Assembly: GCA_025698865.1 (NCBI GenBank)
Contig: JAILWQ010000002.1
Span: 518,385 to 582,384, forward strand
Origin: Erythrobacter sp.
GTDB taxonomy: Bacteria; Pseudomonadota; Alphaproteobacteria; Sphingomonadales; Sphingomonadaceae
Direction of reading: 5' to 3'
Length of the DNA: 64,000 bases
This document shows positions 18,815 through 31,107 of the stretch, one piece after another. A program made the translations under genes and the position numbers. Position 1 is the first letter of the stretch; each line of letters opens with the position of its first letter. The notes under the pieces were generated by a model. The model searched no databases. It was not told the DNA's origin and worked only from the letters and a program-made list of their open reading frames with translations.

Positions 18815-19140
18815 ACGGCAAAAGGCTGGCCTTGAGCAGTTCTCGCTCGGCGAGAATGAAGACAATTCTTAAGGCAAACGAAGCAATCAGGCCCGCGTTT
18901 TCAAATCGACCTCCTTGTTCCTCGGGAATGCCACGAGACTGATCGGAAAATCCGGGGATGACGTATTTTTTCGCAACATCTGAATTTTTCGCTGCCGAGG
19001 AAGAAGTCAGCATTTCGCGGATTTCACCTCCGCGCAAAGCGCGGCTCATCCTGTTGCAGGAAAAGGACGTTTACATCCGACCTAGCGCCGACGCCCGGAA
19101 TTCACCGTGGCAGCCAGTCAGGTAATAAGCAGTAAGCAAT

Positions 19141-21696
<2,556 letters not shown>

Positions 21697-21697
<1 letters not shown>

Positions 21698-22563
21698 TGC
21701 GCGTTGCACTTACTGGTGCGAACGGTTTCACAGGGAAATATGTGCGACACGCGTTGACGAATTTTGGCATTCCATATGTCATACTGAAAGGCGATTTGCG
21801 CAATCCGAGAGACATCAGGAGCGAAATAGAGCGGAATGAATTTGACCGCTTGATCCATCTTGCTGGCAGCGCTTTCGTCGGCGCAACAGAGTGGGAAAGC
21901 TTCTACCAAGTCAATCTTATCGGTACGCTTAGTCTGCTTGATGCATTGGCGGAAACGAAGCCAGGCATCCGATGCATTCTTGCGAGCAGTGCGCAAGTGT
22001 ATGGTTCTGCTGCCGAAGGATTGGTGAAGGAGAGGACGCTTTGCTGTCCGTCCAATCATTACGCTATCAGCAAGTGGAGCATGGAGCAGGCGGCCAATCT
22101 ATGGCGCGACCGCTTGGAGATCACCGTCACACGGCCTTTCAATTACACTGGAGTTGGACAAACCGGTCAATACCTCATTCCCAAGATCGTAGACCATTTT
22201 CATCGGCGAGCCGAGGTTATCGAACTCGGGAACACTTGGGTCAAACGCGATTTCAGCGATGTCCGCTCGGTCGCCGACGCGTATGTTGGGCTGGCCCTGA
22301 CCGATACACCCCCGCCCCTAGTCAATATTTGTACAGGGCACCTACATTCGATCGATGACATTCTGCGTTATCTGAAGGAGACAAGCGGGCACGATATAGC
22401 TGTACGAGTTAACCCCGATTTCGTGCGTACCAACGACATTGAGGTTCTTGGAGGTGACCCGACGCTGCTATCGACAAGTCTCAAGCACTGGCGACCAAAC
22501 TCTCTACAAGACCTTCTAGGCTGGATGTACGAGACAGGCCTCTCCGAAGCGCGAGAACGATGA
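21697..22563 (+). CDS. NAD-dependent epimerase/reductase, probable GDP-6-deoxy-D-lyxo-hexulose reductase (Rmd-like)
   Basis: 'MRVALTGANGFTGKYVRHAL', 'HYAISKWSMEQAA'; 1-bp overlap with gmd, which suggests GDP-D-rhamnose synthesis. Confidence 0.82.
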
Positions 22564-22606
22564 GCGCGGGACTGGGAACTGGTGCTGGATCACCGCCCAC
22601 TCTGCC

Positions 22607-23425
22607 TCAAGCCAGCCCGATATCCGGCGCGTCTTCCTGTTTCATGCCGACCACGTGGTATCCTGCGTCCACGTGGTGCACTTCTCCGGTGACGCCGCTG
22701 GACAGGTCGGAGAGGAAATACAGGCCCGAGCCGCCGACATCCTCGATCGTGACGTTGCGGCGCAGGGGGGCGTTCAGCTCGTTCCACTTGAGGATGTAGC
22801 GGAAATCGCCGATGCCGCTCGCCGCCAGCGTCTTGATCGGGCCGGCGCTGATCGCGTTGACGCGGATGTTCTGCGGGCCGAGATCGTTGGCGAGATACTG
22901 GACGCTCGTCTCCAGCGCGGCCTTGGCGACGCCCATCACATTGTAGTGCGGGATGACCTTTTCCGCGCCGTAATAGGTCAGCGTCAAGATCGACCCGCCT
23001 TCGTTCATCATCGCGCTCGCGCGCTTGGCCACCGCCACCAGGCTGTAGGCCGAGATGTTCATGGTCATCAGGAAATTGTCGAGGCTGGTGTCGAGATATT
23101 TGCCACGCAGCTCGCTCTTGTCGGAAAAGCCGACCGCGTGGACCACGAAATCGATCGTCTCCCAGCGCGATTTCAGCGTCTCGAACGCGCGGTCGAGCGC
23201 GCCCATGTCGGCCACGTCGCATTCGAACACGAAATCGCTGCCGAGCTGGTCGGCGAGCGGCTTCACGCGCTTGCCCAGCGCCTCGCCCTGATAGGAGAAG
23301 GCGAGCTCCGCCCCTTCGTCGGCGAGCTTCTTCGCGATGCCCCAGGCGAGCGACTTGTCATTGGCGAGGCCCATGATCAGGCCGCGCTTGCCCTTCATCA
23401 GCTGGCCGCCGGTCGATCCGCTCAT
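22607..23425 (-). CDS. fabI: Enoyl-[acyl-carrier-protein] reductase (NADH)
   Basis: 'LMKGKRGLIMGLANDKSLAWGIAKKLADEGAELAFSYQGEALGKRV', 'TYYGAEKVIPHYNVMGVAKAALE'. Confidence 0.95.
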   Translation of the reverse strand: MSGSTGGQLMKGKRGLIMGLANDKSLAWGIAKKLADEGAELAFSYQGEALGKRVKPLADQLGSDFVFECDVADMGALDRAFETLKSRWETIDFVVHAVGFSDKSELRGKYLDTSLDNFLMTMNISAYSLVAVAKRASAMMNEGGSILTLTYYGAEKVIPHYNVMGVAKAALETSVQYLANDLGPQNIRVNAISAGPIKTLAASGIGDFRYILKWNELNAPLRRNVTIEDVGGSGLYFLSDLSSGVTGEVHHVDAGYHVVGMKQEDAPDIGLA

Positions 23426-24438
23426 TCCGCATTCTCCTGCAATTCCTGATTCTCCGCCGCCGCGTTCCGTCGCCGGTTGTCGGCCTGCCCGATCGTGTTC
23501 ATCTCTTCCTCGGGCGTCTCGGCCAGCGCGGCGTTGAGTTCGGCGCCTATAACCACACCCAGCCCAACGAGCCAGAAGAAGAACAGCGCGATCATGATCC
23601 CGGCGAGGCTGCCATAAGTGAGGTTGTAGGTGAAGAAGCTGCGCAGCACGATCGGCAGCAGCGTCGTCACCGCGATCCACCACAAGGTGGTGAACAGCAC
23701 CCCGGGCCACTTGGGATAGCGGCGCGAGCGGTACTGCGCCGGGGTCAGCGTGTAGAAGATCAGGTAGAGCGATCCGAACAGGCCGAAAGCGGGCACGATG
23801 CGCGAGAGGCGCAGGGTCGAGACGAGGTCGACCAGCTCGGGAAAGAAGGCGTCGATCACCTGCTGCGCCGCGCCGATGATCACTTGCGCCAACAGCGAAA
23901 GCAGCAGCAGCAGCACCGCGCCGAGGATCACGCCGGCCGACAGCAGGCGATATTCCCAGAAGGCGTGAGTCATCTTGGTGCCGTAGGAGCGGCGCAGGAT
24001 ATCGCGGATCGTCTCGATCAGACTGCCGACGGTCCACAGCGCCACGAGCGCGCCGGCCCACAGCAGCCAGCCCGAGCGCGCCTCGATGACGTCGCGCGCA
24101 ACCGGCTCGATCACGTTGCCGACCACCGGCGGCAGGGCATAGAGCACCGCGTTGATGGTCGCCGCCCGGTCGCTCTCTTCCCCGATCAGCGAGAAGATCG
24201 CCGCGCCGAGAATGAAGAAGGGAAAGATCGAGAACATCGCCAGATAGGCGAGGTTTCCGGCATGGATGAAGCCGTCGTTGAAGGTGCCGATCGCGGTGCG
24301 CTTCATCACTTCGAAGGCCTTGGTGCCCGGCCCCACCCGGTCGACCACGCGGCCTTTGAGCGAATGCAGCCGCCGCGCCTCGGGCGAGAGGGATTCGACC
24401 TCGCGCACCCCGGTTTTCGGCGGATCGCTTTCAGCCAA
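23422..24438 (-). CDS. YihY/BrkB family inner membrane protein
   Basis: 'DGFIHAGNLAYLAMFSIFPFFILGAAIFSL', 'YGSLAGIMIALFFFWLVGLGVVIGAELNAAL'; 4-bp overlap with fabI. Confidence 0.92.
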   Translation of the reverse strand: MAESDPPKTGVREVESLSPEARRLHSLKGRVVDRVGPGTKAFEVMKRTAIGTFNDGFIHAGNLAYLAMFSIFPFFILGAAIFSLIGEESDRAATINAVLYALPPVVGNVIEPVARDVIEARSGWLLWAGALVALWTVGSLIETIRDILRRSYGTKMTHAFWEYRLLSAGVILGAVLLLLLSLLAQVIIGAAQQVIDAFFPELVDLVSTLRLSRIVPAFGLFGSLYLIFYTLTPAQYRSRRYPKWPGVLFTTLWWIAVTTLLPIVLRSFFTYNLTYGSLAGIMIALFFFWLVGLGVVIGAELNAALAETPEEEMNTIGQADNRRRNAAAENQELQENAE

Positions 24439-24441
24439 AAA

Positions 24442-25431
24442 TCAGACCCCGAGCTTGGCCCGCGGATCGCTCTCGTCCTTCCAGCCTTCGAGCCGGGCAG
24501 AGAGGTCGGCGAGATCGTCGGGCAGCTGGATTTGCAGCGTCACCAGCTGGTCGCCCCGCTCGCCGTTCTTCTTCGAGAAACCCTTGCCCTTGAGACGCAG
24601 CGTGCTGCCACCGTCGGTGCCGGGCTTGATCGTCATCATCACCGCGCCATCCACCGTGGGCACACGGACTTTGCCGCCATTGACTGCCTCGTCGAGCGTG
24701 ATCGGCAGGTCGAAGCGCACATCGTCGCCCTCGCGGGTGTAGAGCCGGTGGCTGTCGACCTCGATCGTGACGATGCCGTCGCCCGCGCCGGCCGGGCCGG
24801 CCTCGCCCTTGCCCTTGAGGCGCATCTGCGTGCCGCTTTCGACGCCGGCAGGCAGCTTGAGGTCGATGGTCTTGCCGTCCGACAGGGTGATCCGCTGATC
24901 CTTGCGGGCCGCCGCATCGACGAAGGAAACGCGCAGGCGATAGGCGATGTCCGCGCCCTTGCGGGGCGGGGGCTGGGCCTGCCGCCGCCCGCCGAAGGGG
25001 CTGCCGCCCGGCTGGCGGGCACGTCCGCCACCGCCGCCGCCGAACAGGCCTTCGAACAGATCGCCGAGATCGACTTCCTCGCCGCCGCCCCCGCCGAAGC
25101 CCTGGAAATCCTCGGGCCGGAAATTGCGCGGGCCGCCATCGCCCCGTCCGCCGGCATAGCCGCCGCTGCCCATTCCCCCGCCCATTCCGGCAAAGGGGTT
25201 GGCGGGATTGCCCTCGGCATCGATCTCCCCGCGGTCGAACTGCGCGCGCTTGTTCTTGTCGGACAGGAGATCGTAGGCCTGGGTGACCTGCGAGAACCGC
25301 TCGGCCGCGTCGGGCCTATCCTTGTTGCGATCCGGGTGGAGCTCCTTCGCCAGCTTGCGATAGGCGCTCTTGATGTCCTTCTCGGACGCGGTGCGGCTCA
25401 CGCCGAGGGTGGAATAGGGGTCGGCCATCAC
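24442..25431 (-). CDS. J-domain protein with DnaJ C-terminal domain (CbpA-like)
   Basis: 'DPYSTLGVSRTASEKDIKSAYRKLAKELHPDRNKD', G/F-rich linker, C-terminal substrate-binding domain; no zinc-finger CXXCXGXG repeats. Confidence 0.92.
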   Translation of the reverse strand: MMADPYSTLGVSRTASEKDIKSAYRKLAKELHPDRNKDRPDAAERFSQVTQAYDLLSDKNKRAQFDRGEIDAEGNPANPFAGMGGGMGSGGYAGGRGDGGPRNFRPEDFQGFGGGGGEEVDLGDLFEGLFGGGGGGRARQPGGSPFGGRRQAQPPPRKGADIAYRLRVSFVDAAARKDQRITLSDGKTIDLKLPAGVESGTQMRLKGKGEAGPAGAGDGIVTIEVDSHRLYTREGDDVRFDLPITLDEAVNGGKVRVPTVDGAVMMTIKPGTDGGSTLRLKGKGFSKKNGERGDQLVTLQIQLPDDLADLSARLEGWKDESDPRAKLGV

Positions 25432-25625
25432 CGTGTCAGCTAGGTGCTGCGGCGGGCGAGAGCAAGCGGCGCTTTCCTACACGCATCGCGGGGGCTAGGG
25501 CGCCTTCGATGCCGGCCGGTACGGGCCTCGTTCGCCAAGGGCGGAGAATCTCGTGCCAGGACAGTGTAACACCCGGTCCATGTCCAACAGGCAAGGCCAA
25601 GGTCCGGCGGGAAAGGACGACGTCG

Positions 25626-26249
25626 ATGGAAGACCAGCACAGCGCCGTTCCGGCGACCGACCCCTTCGCGCTGTTCGATGCGTGGTTCGCCGAAGCGAAG
25701 GCGAGCGAGCCCAACGATCCCAACGCCATGGCCCTCGCGACGGCGGAGCCCGATGGCGCGCCGAGCGTGCGGATGGTGCTGCTGAAGGGCCACGGCCCTG
25801 ATGCCGGAGAAGGCGGCGGCTTCGTGTTCTACACCAATGCCGAGAGCCGCAAGGGCCGCGAGATCCGCGCCAACATGCGGGCCGCGCTGCTGTTCCACTG
25901 GAAGAGCCTGCGTCGCCAGATCCGCATCGAAGGCCCGCTCGAGGAAGTCGGCGCGCAGCAGGCCGACGCCTATTTCCACTCCCGCGGCCGCGTGTCGCAG
26001 ATCGCCTCGGCGGCAAGCGACCAGTCGCGCCCGCTCGCCGACCGCGCGGACTACCTCGCGCGGATGGAAGCGCTGGAGGAGGAGTATCCGGAAGGCGACA
26101 TTCCCCGCCCCCCGCACTGGACCGGCTTCCGCCTGGTCCCCCGGCGGATCGAGTTCTGGCTCGACCGCCCCGGCCGCGCCCATGATCGCCGCCTGTTCAC
26201 GCGCGCCGGCGCAGGCGAGGACTGGTCCGACACGCTGCTCTACCCTTGA
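25626..26249 (+). CDS. pdxH: Pyridoxamine 5'-phosphate oxidase
   Basis: 'PNAMALATAEPDGAPSVRMVLLKG', 'FYTNAESRKGREIRANMRAALLFHWKSLRRQIRIEG'. Confidence 0.95.
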   Translation: MEDQHSAVPATDPFALFDAWFAEAKASEPNDPNAMALATAEPDGAPSVRMVLLKGHGPDAGEGGGFVFYTNAESRKGREIRANMRAALLFHWKSLRRQIRIEGPLEEVGAQQADAYFHSRGRVSQIASAASDQSRPLADRADYLARMEALEEEYPEGDIPRPPHWTGFRLVPRRIEFWLDRPGRAHDRRLFTRAGAGEDWSDTLLYP

Positions 26250-27193
26250 GCCGGGCGCTGGACCAGGACCGCGCCTTCCTCGCCCGAAGCGCGGCGCTCG
26301 CCTCGATCGCGGTCGCGCTGGTGCTGGTCGCGCTCAAGGTCTGGGCGGCGTGGCGCACGGGTTCGACCGCGATGCTCGGCAGTCTCGCCGATTCGGCGCT
26401 CGACCTCGTCGCCAGCCTCGTCACGCTGGCGGGAGTGTGGTTTGCCGCGCGGCCGGCGGACCGCGAGCATCGCTTCGGCCACGGCAAGGCGGAAGCGCTG
26501 GCCGCGATCTTCCAGGTCATCCTGATCGCCATCTCGGCCTCGGCCATCGCCTTCCGCGCCGTCGCCGACCTGTTCGAGGGAAGCGCAACGCAGGGCGCGA
26601 GCGAAGGCATCGCGGTGTCGCTCGTCGCGATGGTGCTGACGCTCGCCCTGCTCGGCTGGCAGCGTTATGTCATCGCCCGCACGCGCTCGGTCGCGATCGG
26701 GGCCGACCACGTGCACTACCAGTCCGACCTGCTGCTCAACCTCGCAGTGATCGCGGCGCTGGTGCTCGACCAGTATCTCGGCTTCGGATCGGCCGACCCG
26801 GTTTTCGGCCTCGCCATCGCGGGCTGGCTGCTGTGGGGCGCGTGGCGGGCGGCGGGCGAGGCGGTGGACCAGCTGCTCGACCGCGAATGGCCCGACGAGA
26901 AGCGGCTGGCCTTCGTCGAGGCGGCGGCGCGCCATCCCGAGCTGAGCAATCTCCACGATCTGCGCACCCGCAGCAGCGGCACGCGCGATTTCGTCCAGTT
27001 CCATGTCGACCTGCCCGGCGCGATGAGCGTGGACGAGGCGATGGCGATCATCCACCGGGTCGAGGAGGATCTGAGCCGTCGCTTTCCCGGCACCGACCTC
27101 CTCATCCACATCGACCCCGCCGGCCATGTCGACGAGCCCGACAATCCGCTGGTCGAGGAAAACGAATTCGCAAAACTGGAGAACGGTTCGTGA
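26246..27193 (+). CDS. Cation diffusion facilitator family transporter
   Basis: 'STAMLGSLADSALDLVASLVTLAGVWFAARPADREHRFGHGKAEALAAIFQ'; TTG start overlapping the pdxH stop. Confidence 0.93.
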   Translation: MSRALDQDRAFLARSAALASIAVALVLVALKVWAAWRTGSTAMLGSLADSALDLVASLVTLAGVWFAARPADREHRFGHGKAEALAAIFQVILIAISASAIAFRAVADLFEGSATQGASEGIAVSLVAMVLTLALLGWQRYVIARTRSVAIGADHVHYQSDLLLNLAVIAALVLDQYLGFGSADPVFGLAIAGWLLWGAWRAAGEAVDQLLDREWPDEKRLAFVEAAARHPELSNLHDLRTRSSGTRDFVQFHVDLPGAMSVDEAMAIIHRVEEDLSRRFPGTDLLIHIDPAGHVDEPDNPLVEENEFAKLENGS

Positions 27194-28017
27194 CACGCCT
27201 GCCCTATTTCCACGTCGATACCTTTGCCGACCGGCCCTTTGCCGGCAATCAGGCGGCGGTCATGCCGCTCGATGCATGGCTGCCCGACGCGGTTCTTCAG
27301 GCGATCGCGGAGGAGAACAACTTCGCCGAAACCGCCTTCGTGGTGCGCGATGCCGAAAGTGAGGCGGATTACGAGCTGCGCTGGTTCACCCCGACCGAGG
27401 AGGTGCGGCTGTGCGGCCATGCGACGCTCGCCAGCGGGCACGTGATGCTGACCGAAGCGGAGCACATGGGCGATGCGGCCCGCGTCACCTTCCGCACGCG
27501 GCGGGCTGGAACGCTCGAGGTTCGGCGGGCCGCGGCGGGCTACGAGCTGGCGCTGCCCGCCATCCCGACCGGGCCGGACGAGTGGGACGAGGCGGTGGCG
27601 CTTCTCGGCGCGCGCCCGCGCGAAGTGCGGCTCAATCCGGATGGCTACGGCATCTACCTGTTCGAGAGCGAGGCGGAGATCCGCGGGCTCGATCCCGACC
27701 TGCGGGGCTTGCGCGCGCTGGGGAACGACCAGTTCATCTGCACCGCGCCGGGCGAGCGGACCGATGTCGTCAGCCGGGTCTTCGTGCCGGGGGGCGGGGT
27801 GGACGAGGACAGCTTCACCGGCTCCGCCCATGCCTGCCTCACCCCGTTCTGGGCCGAGCGATTGGAGCGCGACAGCTTCACCGCTCACCAGGCGAGCGCA
27901 CGGGGCGGGGACGCGACCTGTCGGCTTGCCAGGGGAGAGGGCGGCGACCGCGTCTGGCTCGGCGGCCCATGCGTCACCGTCGTCGAGGGGCGGTTCTACA
28001 TACCCGAGGCAGGGTAA
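27190..28017 (+). CDS. PhzF family isomerase
   Basis: 'FHVDTFADRPFAGNQAAVMPL', 'EENNFAETAFVV', 'TPTEEVRLCGHATLASGHVM'; GTG start at 27190. Confidence 0.92.
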   Translation: MTRLPYFHVDTFADRPFAGNQAAVMPLDAWLPDAVLQAIAEENNFAETAFVVRDAESEADYELRWFTPTEEVRLCGHATLASGHVMLTEAEHMGDAARVTFRTRRAGTLEVRRAAAGYELALPAIPTGPDEWDEAVALLGARPREVRLNPDGYGIYLFESEAEIRGLDPDLRGLRALGNDQFICTAPGERTDVVSRVFVPGGGVDEDSFTGSAHACLTPFWAERLERDSFTAHQASARGGDATCRLARGEGGDRVWLGGPCVTVVEGRFYIPEAG

Positions 28018-29147
28018 AGCTCGATCACGTCGGCCGCCTGCTGCAACAGCGCCTTGCGCTGCGGCGCGTCCGAATGGCCGAGCCGGACCAGCGTCAGCCG
28101 CTGTTCGGGCGAGATCAGCACGTACTGGCCCATGTGGCCGATCATCGCGAACAGCGTCTGCGGCGCGCGCGAGGGGAACAGGGGATGCTCGTCCTGACCT
28201 TCTTCCAGCGGGAGGTTGAGCCAGGTCTGGAAGCCGTATTGGGGGGATCGCGGGCTCGGCGTGGTCATCGCCTCGACCCAGCCGCGCGGCACGATCTGCT
28301 CGCCGCGATAGGAGCCCTTGTTGCGCAGGAAATCGCCGAACCTGGCCCAGTCGCGCGCCGTCGCGTGGATCAGGCTGCCCCCGATCAGCGTGCCCGAGCG
28401 GTCGAATTCGGGCACGACGGAGGCCATGCCGAGCGGCCCGAACAGGCGCGAGCGGAGATAGGTGCTCACCGCCTTGCGCCGTTCGTCGGGATCGTCGCTC
28501 TCGCTCAGCACCCGCGCGGCGATATCGGCGAGGATCACGGTGGTGTTGCTGGAATATTCGAATCGCTCGCCCGGCTCGGCCTCCAGCGGCTGTTCCTCCG
28601 CCCAGCCGGCCATGTCGTCGCGCCCGTCGAGGAACAGCATCTGCACCTCGCTGCTGGTGCGCGGATCGGGTCCGGATTCGGTGTGGTCCAAGCCCGAACG
28701 CATCTGGAGCAGGTGGCGCAGCGTGATGGCGGAGCGCGGATCGCCCGCGCGCTGCCATTGCGGCACCGGGGCCGGCTGGTCGAGTCGCAATCGCCCGTCG
28801 GACACGAGCAGGCCGATCAGCACCGCGGTCACCGTCTTGGCCATCGACCAGCTGACGAAGCGGGTGTTGGCGTCGTAGCCCGGAGCATAGCGTTCAGCGG
28901 CGATTCGCCCGCCTTCCATCAGCACCACGGCGCGGGTCTCGCCCATATCCTCGCGCGCGAACAGATCGTCGATCTCGCGCGCCAGCGCCCGGCGCGGGGC
29001 ACCCGGGCTGGCGCTCACCGCGGCCAGCGCCTCGTCGGACAGCGGCGGCGGCTCGTCGGGGGCGCTGCCGCTGCAACCGGCAAGGCCCGTCGCAAGGGTT
29101 GTGGCGAGGGCGATGGTGGCGATAAGGGGGCGGGACCGCGCGATCAT
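27996..29147 (-). CDS. Serine hydrolase (beta-lactamase/class C-like), lipoprotein
   Basis: Lipobox 'TGLAGCSG'; 'VSWSMAKTVTAVLIG' SxxK; ends in a 22-bp convergent overlap with phzF-like gene. Confidence 0.88.
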   Translation of the reverse strand: MIARSRPLIATIALATTLATGLAGCSGSAPDEPPPLSDEALAAVSASPGAPRRALAREIDDLFAREDMGETRAVVLMEGGRIAAERYAPGYDANTRFVSWSMAKTVTAVLIGLLVSDGRLRLDQPAPVPQWQRAGDPRSAITLRHLLQMRSGLDHTESGPDPRTSSEVQMLFLDGRDDMAGWAEEQPLEAEPGERFEYSSNTTVILADIAARVLSESDDPDERRKAVSTYLRSRLFGPLGMASVVPEFDRSGTLIGGSLIHATARDWARFGDFLRNKGSYRGEQIVPRGWVEAMTTPSPRSPQYGFQTWLNLPLEEGQDEHPLFPSRAPQTLFAMIGHMGQYVLISPEQRLTLVRLGHSDAPQRKALLQQAADVIELYPASGM

Positions 29148-29161
29148 GCGCGGCCTGTCGC

Positions 29162-29533
29162 ATGGGGGCTCGCATCTTGGCAACGCGTAAAAGGGGCACG
29201 GGCCGGAGCGCGAAGAACGGGCGCCGCTGGTTCGTCGCGGTGCTGGTCCTTGTCGTGGTTGCCGGTTTCGCCTGGTGGCGCTGGGGTGCCGGGATCCGCG
29301 ACGATGCGACTGCCGGCACGGCCTACATGGCACGCGTCGCCTGCTCCTGCCGCTATGTCGGCGGGCGCGAGATGGAGGATTGCGAGAAGGACCGGCTGGA
29401 CGGGATGGAGTTCATCCGCCTCAGCGACGATCCGGAATTCCGCAGCGTGACCGCCACCGCCCCCTTCATCGCCAGCGCGACCGCGAACTATCGCGAGGGC
29501 TATGGCTGCCTGCTGGAGGAGTGGGAGGGCTAG
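29162..29533 (+). CDS. Hypothetical single-TM protein with conserved-looking Cys residues
   Basis: TM 'WFVAVLVLVVVAGFAWWRW', then 'ACSCRYVGGREMEDCEKDRL...EGYGCLLEEW'. Confidence 0.6.
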   Translation: MGARILATRKRGTGRSAKNGRRWFVAVLVLVVVAGFAWWRWGAGIRDDATAGTAYMARVACSCRYVGGREMEDCEKDRLDGMEFIRLSDDPEFRSVTATAPFIASATANYREGYGCLLEEWEG

Positions 29534-29549
29534 GCGCCCCCGCCGCCGA

Positions 29550-30716
29550 TCAGACGGGCGGCGCCTGCGTGTCCTCGATCCATCCGCCGCCGACCACACG
29601 CTCGCCGGCATAGAGCACCGCTGCCTGTCCCGGAGCGACGCCGTATTCGGGTTCGGCGAAACGGATCGTGGTCGCGGTTCCGTCGCCCAGCGGCCCGTCG
29701 AGCGTCACGGCAACCGGCCTGGCAAGACTGCGGACCTTGGCGCTCAGCGGCTGATCGGGAAGCAGACCGATGCGGTTGGTCTCGACGATCCGCGCTTCGC
29801 TGACCGCGAGCATCCGCTTCGGGCCGACCCTGAGCTCGCGCGAGGCAGCGTCGATGCCGACGACATAGAGCGGTTCGGCCTGTCCGCCGATCTCCAGCCC
29901 GCGCCGCTGGCCGACCGTGTAGTGGATCACGCCCTTGTGCTCGCCCAGCACCTCGCCGCTCGCCGCGTGGACGATGCTGCCCGGCTCGCCGCCCTCGGGC
30001 CGCCGCTTGCGCACGATCCCGGCATAGTCGCCGTCGGGGACGAAGCAGATGTCCTGGCTGTCGGGCTTGGCCGCGTTGCGCAGGCCCGCCGTCTCCGCCA
30101 GTTCGCGCACCTGTGCCTTGGGCAGGCCGCCAAGTGGGAAGCGCAGGAAGTCGAGCTGGTCTTCCGTGGTTGCGTAGAGGAAATAGGACTGGTCCCGCGC
30201 CGGATCGAGCGCGCGGTGCAGCTCCGCCCCGGCTGGTCCGGCAACGCGGCGCACGTAGTGTCCGGTGGCGAGGCAGTCGGCGCCCAGTTCTCGTGCCATG
30301 GCGAACAGGTCGGTGAATTTCGGCCCCATATTGCAGCGGATGCAGGGGACCGGGGTGCGCCCGGCGAGATATTCGTCGGCAAAGGTCTCGACCACGGTTT
30401 CGCGAAAGGCGCTCTCGTGATCGTGGACGTAATGGGCAAATCCGAGCCGGTCGGCCACGGCGCGCGCATCGGCGATGTCGTCGCCCGCGCAGCAGGCGCC
30501 CTTGCGCCCCGTCGCCGCGCCGTAATCGTAGAGTTGCAGGGTTATCCCGATCACTTCGGCGCCGCTGGCCTGCGCGAGAGCGGCGACCACCGAACTGTCG
30601 ACGCCGCCCGACATCGCCACCACGATGCGGCACTCGGCGGCCGGGCGCGGCAGATCGAACAGGGCAGCGGCTTGCGCGGCGCCTGGAAGCGCGAGCGGGG
30701 CGGCGGATGCGGGCAT
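29550..30716 (-). CDS. mnmA: tRNA-specific 2-thiouridylase
   Basis: '[16 protein letters not shown]', '[14 protein letters not shown]', '[12 protein letters not shown]'. Confidence 0.95.
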   Translation of the reverse strand: MPASAAPLALPGAAQAAALFDLPRPAAECRIVVAMSGGVDSSVVAALAQASGAEVIGITLQLYDYGAATGRKGACCAGDDIADARAVADRLGFAHYVHDHESAFRETVVETFADEYLAGRTPVPCIRCNMGPKFTDLFAMARELGADCLATGHYVRRVAGPAGAELHRALDPARDQSYFLYATTEDQLDFLRFPLGGLPKAQVRELAETAGLRNAAKPDSQDICFVPDGDYAGIVRKRRPEGGEPGSIVHAASGEVLGEHKGVIHYTVGQRRGLEIGGQAEPLYVVGIDAASRELRVGPKRMLAVSEARIVETNRIGLLPDQPLSAKVRSLARPVAVTLDGPLGDGTATTIRFAEPEYGVAPGQAAVLYAGERVVGGGWIEDTQAPPV

Positions 30717-30810
30717 GACGTGGCCCTTACACGGCATCGGGGCAGCACGCCAGACGCCCACGGATGCACAGTTTCACGGATCGTTTACTTCGTGCCGCTA
30801 GGCAGAGCGA

Positions 30811-31107
30811 ATGTTCGAGGGGCAGATCAAGAGCATCGACTATGCCGAGACCGGAGAATCGCCGGTCTTGCGCCAATTGCGCTGGACCGATCTCATGGCC
30901 CGGCTCGCCGCGACGCGGGACCTGCGGGGCGAGGCGATCCATGCGGAATCGCGTGCCGTGACCAGCTTCGCCGGGTTCCGCCGGGAGACCGAAGCGAATG
31001 ATGATCGCCCCGTTAACCAGGATGTTTTAAGCCAGGGCAAATTCGCTCGGCTAGATGCTGCGAATGCCGCAATGTCAGCGGCGCACGGCAACCGAGAGAA
31101 CAAATGA
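30811..31107 (+). CDS. Hypothetical small protein immediately upstream of and overlapping sciP
   Basis: 98-aa ORF whose stop overlaps the sciP start (ATGA at 31104-31107); no competing ORF of known family. Confidence 0.55.
   Translation: MFEGQIKSIDYAETGESPVLRQLRWTDLMARLAATRDLRGEAIHAESRAVTSFAGFRRETEANDDRPVNQDVLSQGKFARLDAANAAMSAAHGNRENK

Noticed and set aside
23426-24061. N-terminal extension of the fabI ORF (22607..24061)
   Set aside because: The extra 212 codons are an alternative frame of brkB; FabI starts at 23425
23884-25443. 519-aa plus-strand ORF antisense to brkB/dnaJ
   Set aside because: No recognisable motifs; the sense genes are unambiguous
26716-28758. Large minus-strand ORF of 680 aa
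   Set aside because: Overlaps CDF, PhzF and serine-hydrolase genes with clear family motifs; composition (Arg/Gly/Ala-rich, no domain motif) is the usual high-GC antisense-frame artefact
27411-29450. 679-aa plus-strand ORF
   Set aside because: Shadow frame across PhzF and antisense to the serine hydrolase; no domain signal
31014-31032. Possible CtrA binding site upstream of sciP (TTAACC...TTTTAA)
   Set aside because: Spacing between TTAA half-sites is 10 nt rather than the 7 nt of the CtrA consensus; kept only as context for the sciP finding
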